A DNA stretch of 64,000 nucleotides, taken from assembly GCA_037043015.1 (NCBI GenBank), contig CM073329.1, forward strand, positions 2,496,648 through 2,560,647, read 5' to 3'. The notes under the pieces were generated by a model. The model did not search any database. It saw only the letters and a program-made list of their open reading frames with translations, and was not told where the DNA came from. This document shows positions 57,937 to 64,000 of this stretch, in pieces (position 1 is the stretch's first letter; every line of letters starts with the position of its first letter). The translations under genes and the position numbers were made by a program. The DNA comes from Bryum argenteum. Its lineage: Eukaryota; Streptophyta; Bryopsida; Bryales; Bryaceae.

Positions 57937-58294
57937 GGCCCTTTTCATATTAGTACGATTGGAGGTCTTTTTTCTCAAGGCTTTATTAAATAGTATTACT
58001 AGTTACATTACCTTCAGAGAAGAGACTATGTGAAATGTGAAGACTTCCCAAAGTTTTGAGTTGGGAGATGATGTAACGGTTTCAGTCACGTATTAACACT
58101 ATTACAGGAGGCAATATTTGTACATGGATTGCACAATTACCATGCTCTTTTAGGAAAGTTTGTAATGTCAAAGGTTTTTCGCAGTCTAATCTATCCAGTG
58201 CAAAATCCTACATCCGGAGAATACAATTCTCGTATCCTCGAATACCGTCGTGGTATATTTTTTTGTATCTCTTAATTTGTTGGAGTTCGGGTAC

Positions 58295-58350
58295 ATTACG
58301 AACGGACAATTCATTCACGCCGGCCCCTTAGAAAGGGACCGGAGTTTCTC
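58295..58350 (+). mobile_element. SINE tail fragment
   Basis: ATTCATTCACGCCGGCCCCT then AGAAAGGGACCGGAGTTTCT match the 3' end of the SINE family. The head is absent. Confidence 0.6.
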
Positions 58351-58538
58351 TCTATCTTGGAGTTCTTTGAACCCAACGTTATGTGTGATTGTGCAAACCA
58401 TAGTTGCAAAATGCACCCCTGCTTGGTGTAGTTACAATAATAACACCTTTTGTTGGCTTCCTCTGTTTGGAATCATCATCAACTAATTATAACGAATGTT
58501 CATTGTTCATTGGTTGTATGAGAATGCTCGCAACACTT

Positions 58539-58616
58539 AAACGTTACTCGAACACGTATTAGGGCAACGTTACAAACAATACTACGAACACCCTAATACG
58601 TGTTTGAGTAACGTTT
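58539..58616. repeat. 26-bp-arm palindrome
   Basis: The left arm AAACGTTACTCGAACACGTA(TTAGGG) and the right arm pair at 25 of 26 bases around a 26-base loop. Duplicate A has only the right arm (at 36578-36603, inverted), so the left arm is a new inverted copy. Confidence 0.85.
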
Positions 58617-59225
58617 ATCAATACTTGACCCTTCAACCTCTTTCACCTCTAGAATTTAAAAAGTGGGAATATTAAGGTGGCGCGTTTTTCATGACAATAC
58701 ACAAATCTAATTGGGTTACAATTCTACCCGGTATTTGCGGAGTCAAGAATATGACCTTGAGTTTCAAAGCCTTAGAAAGAAAAATAGAAATTTGAATTAA
58801 GTTTTGTAAGTTGGGTATTACTCTTGACTCACAATATTTCCGATAAAAACGTGGAGTTTTGAAAATTATGTTATATTTTAGTTGTGAGAACTCTTCATTT
58901 ACTGCAAAAGGTTGTCACATTTACTAATAACATAATCTTAAAAACTGCAAATTTTCAATATCGTGAGTCAAGAGTCATACCCAATTTGCAGAACAACGTT
59001 CCAATTCGTTGATTATTTGTTTCAAATCATCTAACTCAAACTCAAATAAGAAAAAGAATAAAAAAGAATCTTCTTCTTGTGGTTTTGAGCCAGTACACTT
59101 CTCGACGGAAATAACACGGAAATAAGTGTAAAGCGTAATGTTGTAACTTTGTACTTTCACAAGTAGGAATTAACCAAGAGAGCCTATTCAATTGAGTAAG
59201 AGAGCTTGTTCATTTATACTTCTGA

Positions 59226-59365
59226 AAACATAATTTCTAAAAATTATATTTGTTATTTCTCATTAGATTTTTCTTGCTGTAGTAAACTATATTGTAAACA
59301 TAATTTCTAAAAATTATATTTGTTATTTCTCATTAGATTTTTCTTGCTGTAGTAAACTATATTGT
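59226..59365. repeat. Perfect 70-bp tandem duplication
   Basis: Two identical 70-base copies start at 59226 and 59296 (AAACATAATTTCTAAAAATT...). No mismatch is seen, so the event is recent or it is a variable site. Confidence 0.92.
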
Positions 59366-59922
59366 AGCCTGTTGAAAGTGCAATCTACACTAGCACTCTT
59401 TTGTCGCTTGGGACAAGTGTCTACATTGTTTTAGGCATTACGTGAGCTCCGAAAGGCTGATTGTCTTACACAGATGAACAAACCAGCCGATGATAGAAAT
59501 TGAACTCATGTTGGCCGGCGATTGTTCTTTTTCTTTACTTCCAATCGCCAGAACTGCAACAGCTGACGACCCTAAGCAAGTACGTAGAGAACAAAAAGAA
59601 AGGCATTCACAGAATAAGACGGCATAATTTTCAGAATTTGCATTAAACAACAGTCGTGGAAGTGGAAATGATTCACCAGACCCTTGTGACTAGATTACAG
59701 TCTCGGAATAAAATTAGGGAGGTGAACCACTATAACCGACCCGGGTCACTTTCTTATATACACTTCTGCTCGGGATAGAAAGGACCAGCTCAATTAAGTT
59801 AGATGGGTAGGATCAGAGTATAGAATCTCAAAAGAAAACGGCCTCGACTATCAGAAGGCGGTTTCTGATAAGCTCAGCCGGATTCAGAGATAGTCTGCAG
59901 CGAAGGTGGTTCTGGTTAGTGC
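59366..59922. other. 3' flank of the XRCC4-DUF3444 gene
   Basis: Probably 3' UTR and terminator region of the minus-strand gene. GCTCAGCCGGATTCAGAGAT is repeated at 59872 and 59921, the second copy overlapping the end of the coding region. Confidence 0.45.
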
Positions 59923-62206
59923 TCAGCCGGATTCAGAGATAGTTTGCATGATTTCCACAGCGACAACAGGGGTGTTGATGACTTTGCCCTGACAAGTGGA
60001 GGACAAAAATTCCTCGGGCGTGGAAGCAGAGTCGAGGCCGAAGGAGCCGCGCGGCACCACGCGCGTCTCGCTGCCGTCGAAGCGGTGCGTGGCGATCTGG
60101 TGCGAGAACATGGCCTGCAGGTCCTTGCCCGGGATCCAGTGGGGTGGCATGAGGCCTCCGGAGCGGAAGACGGTCTTGAACCCCGGCACCTTGGTGATCG
60201 GCCCCACTTTCACGCCCTTCTCCTTGGCGTAATCGCTCAGGAGCTCCACCAGCTCGTACTCGAACTTGGGCACCTCGTCCTCCGCGAACTGCTTCCCCAG
60301 CGGCTTGTCCCAGTCCTTGTACAACGCCCACACCTCCCCCTTCCGAGGATAGATCCGGTACATCTTCTTCTTCGCGTCGGCCTCCACCTCCACGCGGTGC
60401 GAGAATGCTGCCAGTGTCTGCGCGCTGATCGTATCCCTCTTGAACTCCCCGCACGCCACCGATAACCCCGCCGACTTCACCAGCCCTGAGAACGCCAGCG
60501 CCGGTCGGTGCGGCTCCAGCCACTCCACCTCCACCTGCAAAGCCAACGACATCAGCATGGCGGTTCGTTAATGGGAGATGATCCGTTTCAGGGGATGTTT
60601 GATACCTGGAAGGGCTCCAGCACGAGATTGACGATGCGGCCGTAGAAACGCGGCATGCCGTCCTGGTTGTCGTACAGGGCCCAGTATTGGCCCAGGCCCA
60701 TGACGTACTTGGAGCGTTCGTTGTCGAAGTCGTAGAAGTCGGCGTTGATGACGCTGAACTCTTTCGGGAGCAGCGTCGTTGCCGGAGGGGCGTTGGTGTC
60801 GGTGTCAGTAGTGGGACGTTCCACGAGTGGAAGGGCGACGCTGCTTTGCGTGGAGGTGTCTTCGGACGGTTGCCGGAGGTGGAGTTTGGGGTGTTCGTTG
60901 ATGTTGTTGTTGTTGTTCGCGTTTGCGGTGTTGGTGGTGCCTCGCTTGCGTCCCGCAGTTTTAGGGCCCTTGGGAGCTCCCAACGCGGACTTGCTGAGTG
61001 CTCGCGGGTTCACGAGCTGGCGTGTGTAAGGCTCCAGCAACTTGATGGCTCGCTCGGACTGCTCCTCGATTCGGTGCTCTGATAGCTGGTCCCTTGTCAG
61101 CGCGTCTCTCTGTGGCCCTGCACGGAGGGAGGGTTGGAACATCATGCGAGGTCGTTGACAGAAAAGCTAGGGAATGTGAGGGGGGAGCTACCTCCACAAG
61201 CGAGCGTGCGTGCCAGAGGCAAGCGAGCGTCGGTGTCAGGCGCTTGCACCACGGTGCCCTTGGGCTTCCTTCCGCGTTTCTTGCCGACTCTCGGCACCGT
61301 GTTGGGTGCGGAAGTTTTGCAAATTTCGACGTTGTGGAGCCCGGTGGACAATTTCGAAGTGGACTTGTTCCACTGGCCATCACAGCCACTGAGCTCTTCC
61401 TTGGCTGGGGAGCCGTTTTCAGTGATGGGGGCCTGAGCGTCCGTCTCCTTTGCGGGTATCGGTGGCGGTGGCAACGGGGCCCAATTAGGGCGCTGCTGGG
61501 AGCCTCGCTTCGCGGGCGCAGTGTCTTCACCACCGCCTGCATCAAACTTGCGCTTCAACGCCGACGGGTCCGGCGGCACGGGGACGATGGCGAGCTCCGG
61601 CTTGAGCTCGGAGCCTTTGATCATCCGCACCTGCGATTCCAGCTGCGACTTCTCGTACTCCAACTGCGCTTTCTGGCATTGCAGCTCCTCCACGGACTGC
61701 TCAATGGTGGCTTTGGTGCGCTCGTAGGTGCGGGACTTCTTCTCCATCTTCTCCTCGAGCTCCTTGTTGGCGTGCATCAGAAACTCCACCACCTCGAACG
61801 CCAGGTCCAGCACGGGCGCCACCTTCAAGGGCAGGTTGATAGTGAGCTCCATGTTGAGATCGCGCCCGTCGCGCGGCGTGCACAGCAGCTGGGCACCAGT
61901 GTTTGGGCTGGGGCCCAGGCAATGCAAGGAGTAGAGCGAGCTCTTGTGGCCGTGGCCCAGATGCAGGTGCGCTTTGTCCACGAACTGCGTCGCCGTGATT
62001 TTCATGTCGCTTGCACGTTGGGTCACAAAGGCTTCAGTGGCCTCAATCTTCCACGCATTTACCCCATCTGTGACCGCCAGGGAGAAATGCTGCGGGTACC
62101 ATATGCCTTTCACCACCAGCGAGCTCGTGTGGTGGGCTATGCCTGTCTTGGCCACGTTGTGAAGCTGCACGCATGTCTGGTTACCCTTTCTCGCCATTGC
62201 AATCAC
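59923..62206 (-). CDS. XRCC4-DUF3444 fusion protein
   Basis: Three exons: 61192-62206, 60606-61117, 59923-60534. Introns are GT-AG and in phase, giving 712 aa. Residues ~10-125 match the XRCC4 head of plants (VKGIWYPQHFSLAVTDGVNA, ATEAFVTQRASDM, SLYSLHCL). Residues ~135-198 are the long coiled coil (VVEFLMHANKELEEKMEKKS) through which XRCC4 dimerises and holds DNA ligase IV in end joining. A low-complexity linker follows, with an AT-hook-like KKRGRKPKG and a polyAsn run. Residues ~459-712 are a DUF3444 domain (YDFDNERSKYVMGLGQYWAL, YDNQDGMPRFYGRI, VEVEWLEPHR, YRIYPRKGEVWALYKDW, FSHQI), normally found behind a J domain in plant DnaJ proteins. The first intron (74 nt) has a pyrimidine-rich acceptor. 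If retained, the frame runs 16 more codons and stops, giving an XRCC4-only 354-aa form. Nuclear, likely DNA repair; the role of DUF3444 is unknown. Confidence 0.85.
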
Positions 62207-63910
62207 ACCCTAGTCCAGCATCTGCACCAGAACCACAATTGTTAAGTCGTATATTCATGGCCGGATGCTCGAACTGCTCACCCGAAACACGTAGAAGTAG
62301 CTTGCCCATACATAAACCAACCGAAAACTTCCACACAAAGGGTATGAATTCAGCAAACACTTCTCAAGCTCGGTATACAACCCAGGAGAATGATCAATGA
62401 CAGAGAACGACCAAATTTCATGTGTTTGTCAGGTACATATGACGAAAACGAATAGTTGCAACAGAACCTACTCAGGCTTGGCTACAAGGAAAACATGGCC
62501 TCCGTTGTCGAAGGCAATCAACGAACCTTCACTTTCAAGCTTGCGTTACGAACACTTGGATGACTTCCTCCAACATATAGCTGCTCTCGCCACTCCTGCA
62601 GAGTAATAACAGTCATCGCATCCAACCAAAGTTGCTAATTACGTCACAACCTCAATCAAGGCCATGAAAATCTCGTCAACGGAACCCTAAAACTGCACCT
62701 TCACATGATCGGTCAATCAGGTGTACCTCCAGCGGCCCCTTCACCCACGCTGCCATCACGAAGACACCTCTTGCACCACCTTGGGCTTTCTCCCTTATCA
62801 CCTGCTCACAACCAGGTGCCGCTTAACTTCGTGATCAACACAATTGATGTAAGTCATCTGGACAAAAAACCAAGAAACCTCCAAAGTCACCACGGCAACA
62901 TAAACCTCCCAATTTGCTGCAAAGAAGACATCTTCTGCAAGCCACTCAATGACAATGACAGAGCGCACACAGATTTTCTTGACCTGATCAAAGCTGAAGG
63001 GACTGGACAACATCCAAATTCTGAATTCCAAGTCAACTCCCAAGTGAAAAAAAGGTCATACAATGCATCCCAGATCCCCGAGACACTTTGATATATCAAA
63101 ACCACTACGCCAAGAACGGTGTCGTTGATTCTGTCCACATTGAGAAACACTCTTCAATAACTACGAGCTCAGCAAATAATCTTGGCATTGTCATTCTCGA
63201 GTGACACCATTACCACAAAGGAATGACAATAAAATGCTTCTTGCCAGGCTCCCACATTACAATGTCTCTCCCTTCCACTCCAGTAAACAATTGCAACTCA
63301 GAGGCTCCACATTGCAATGTCTCTCCCTTTCACTCCAGAAAAAAATTGCAACTCGAGGACCCACATTGCAATACCTCCCACTTCCCCTCCAGAAGAATTG
63401 GAACTCTCCGAGTCTCGACAACAGAATGCAGGAGACACAAATTGCAAAGTTCGGTTCGCTCTCAAGCAGGCATTAGATGCGAAATCCGGTTCATGAACCT
63501 CACAATGTCGTGCATCCGATCGTTGGGGGAATTGGGTAGGGATCGCCAGCTGCTGCAGAGCTATGGTTGAGGGGAGAATGAGGCTAAAACCTACTGAGAA
63601 GCTGAGAATTGGGGGCACATTGAGAGTAATAAGAGACAGTTGTTGTTTGTTTGTTCACCACCAAGAACCGCGGCGATGGCCAATGCCGCAACCGCTCCGA
63701 GAGAGGGACGGCGCCCTTCGATGACACTAGTGGTGGTTCTCTCTCTAGCAATGCAAGACTCGGGGGGCAAAGTGCCCGTCTTTGCCATCCAGGCCTGCCT
63801 TTCGCCCCCACGGTCTTAGGCCCCCCTTCTCATCCCATCTCCGTGGGAATCCTTACCGTTCGCATTTTTGAGATTCGTTCCCAAGCAGGGTCCTCATAAC
63901 GGATTCTCCC
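62207..63910. other. Upstream flank of the XRCC4-DUF3444 gene, no gene seen
   Basis: Holds the probable promoter and 5' leader of the minus-strand gene. Open frames at 62705-63091 and around 63600-63900 resemble no known protein. GC content is moderate, so untranslated exons of either neighbour are possible. Confidence 0.4.
63245..63405. repeat. ~57-bp tandem repeat, three copies
   Basis: CACATTGCAATGTCTCTCCC-type units start near 63253, 63310 and 63363, each with CACTCCAG and a following AATTGCAACT-like stretch. Confidence 0.8.
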
Positions 63911-64000
63911 ATGGAGCCTCTGTATTTCTCTATATGGGACATTTTCAGCAGTGACCTCCAGACGGCCATATTTGAAATTGATTTTGGAAATTTCAACCGT
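63911..64000 (+). CDS. Possible start of a gene running off the window
   Basis: An ATG opens a 30-codon frame to the window edge, beginning MEPLYFSIWDIFSSDLQTAI. Its composition looks protein-like, and it diverges from the XRCC4-DUF3444 gene. There is too little to name it, and it could be chance. Confidence 0.3.
   Translation, partial: MEPLYFSIWDIFSSDLQTAIFEIDFGNFNR

Larger units (their letters stand above)
55440..58990 (+). repeat. 3.6-kb segmental duplicate B
   Basis: Inverted homologue of 36190-39900. It differs by a MITE at 55590, an expanded 145-bp array at 56310-57180, a 44-base loss in the B3 coding region and a new palindrome at 58539. It lacks the AACAATAAGCAAACGAGCA array and the ~0.6 kb AT-rich stretch found in A around 37000-37600. 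Confidence 0.85.

Noticed and set aside
61094-62245. 383-codon plus-strand frame opposite the XRCC4-DUF3444 gene
   Set aside because: It is the antisense shadow of a GC-rich coding exon. The sense frame matches known domains and the antisense matches none.

Overview
The window is nuclear DNA of a land plant, and I infer a seedless one (bryophyte, lycophyte or fern). It holds a BAHD acyltransferase, a CURT1 thylakoid protein with a transit peptide, a VQ protein, B3-domain copies, a DUF3444 protein and a plant-type XRCC4. Introns are short GT-AG introns and the intergenic DNA is AT-rich and full of transposon debris. An intact piggyBac transposase argues against a typical flowering plant, but that lineage call is inference. 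Genes are sparse: about seven host genes or gene copies in 64 kb. || Layout. 0-4.1 kb: the 3' part of a BAHD (HCT-like) gene on +, then a multi-exon EF-hand gene on -. 5.3-6.8 kb: short tandem repeats and two MITEs. 7.7-8.4 kb: a small single-pass membrane protein gene (-). 9.7-13.2 kb: a MITE and two tRNA-type SINEs, one split by nested MITEs. 13.9-20.1 kb: a 5.8-kb autonomous-looking piggyBac element with an open 1,326-codon transposase gene, sitting inside a 361-bp piggyBac MITE. 20-31 kb: gene-poor, with a MITE, a ~300-bp tandem array, a 2.6-kb non-autonomous CACTA element, a SINE fragment, a possible small gene near 28.5 kb and a ~290-bp direct repeat. 32.3-34.4 kb: complete five-exon CURT1 gene (+). 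36.2-39.9 kb and 55.4-59.0 kb: two inverted copies of a 3.6-kb segment, each with a B3-domain gene. 41-46 kb: more MITEs. 46.7-47.2 kb: VQ gene followed by a 1.5-kb tandem array. 50.7-54.6 kb: a SINE and a second family of TTAA-flanked elements. 59.9-62.2 kb: a three-exon gene (-) joining an XRCC4 head and coiled coil to a DUF3444 domain. || The most notable items are: (1) the intact piggyBac element and the way it and a MITE are nested in the same subterminal TTAA of two MITEs; the terminal repeats contain TTAA, so each element carries target sites for the next; (2) the in-frame XRCC4-DUF3444 fusion gene, where retention of a 74-nt intron would give an XRCC4-only protein; (3) the inverted B3 duplicates with different, complementary lesions and a template-switch-like palindrome. 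No rRNA or tRNA genes and no CRISPR were seen. The genes look independent of each other and no functional cluster is apparent.
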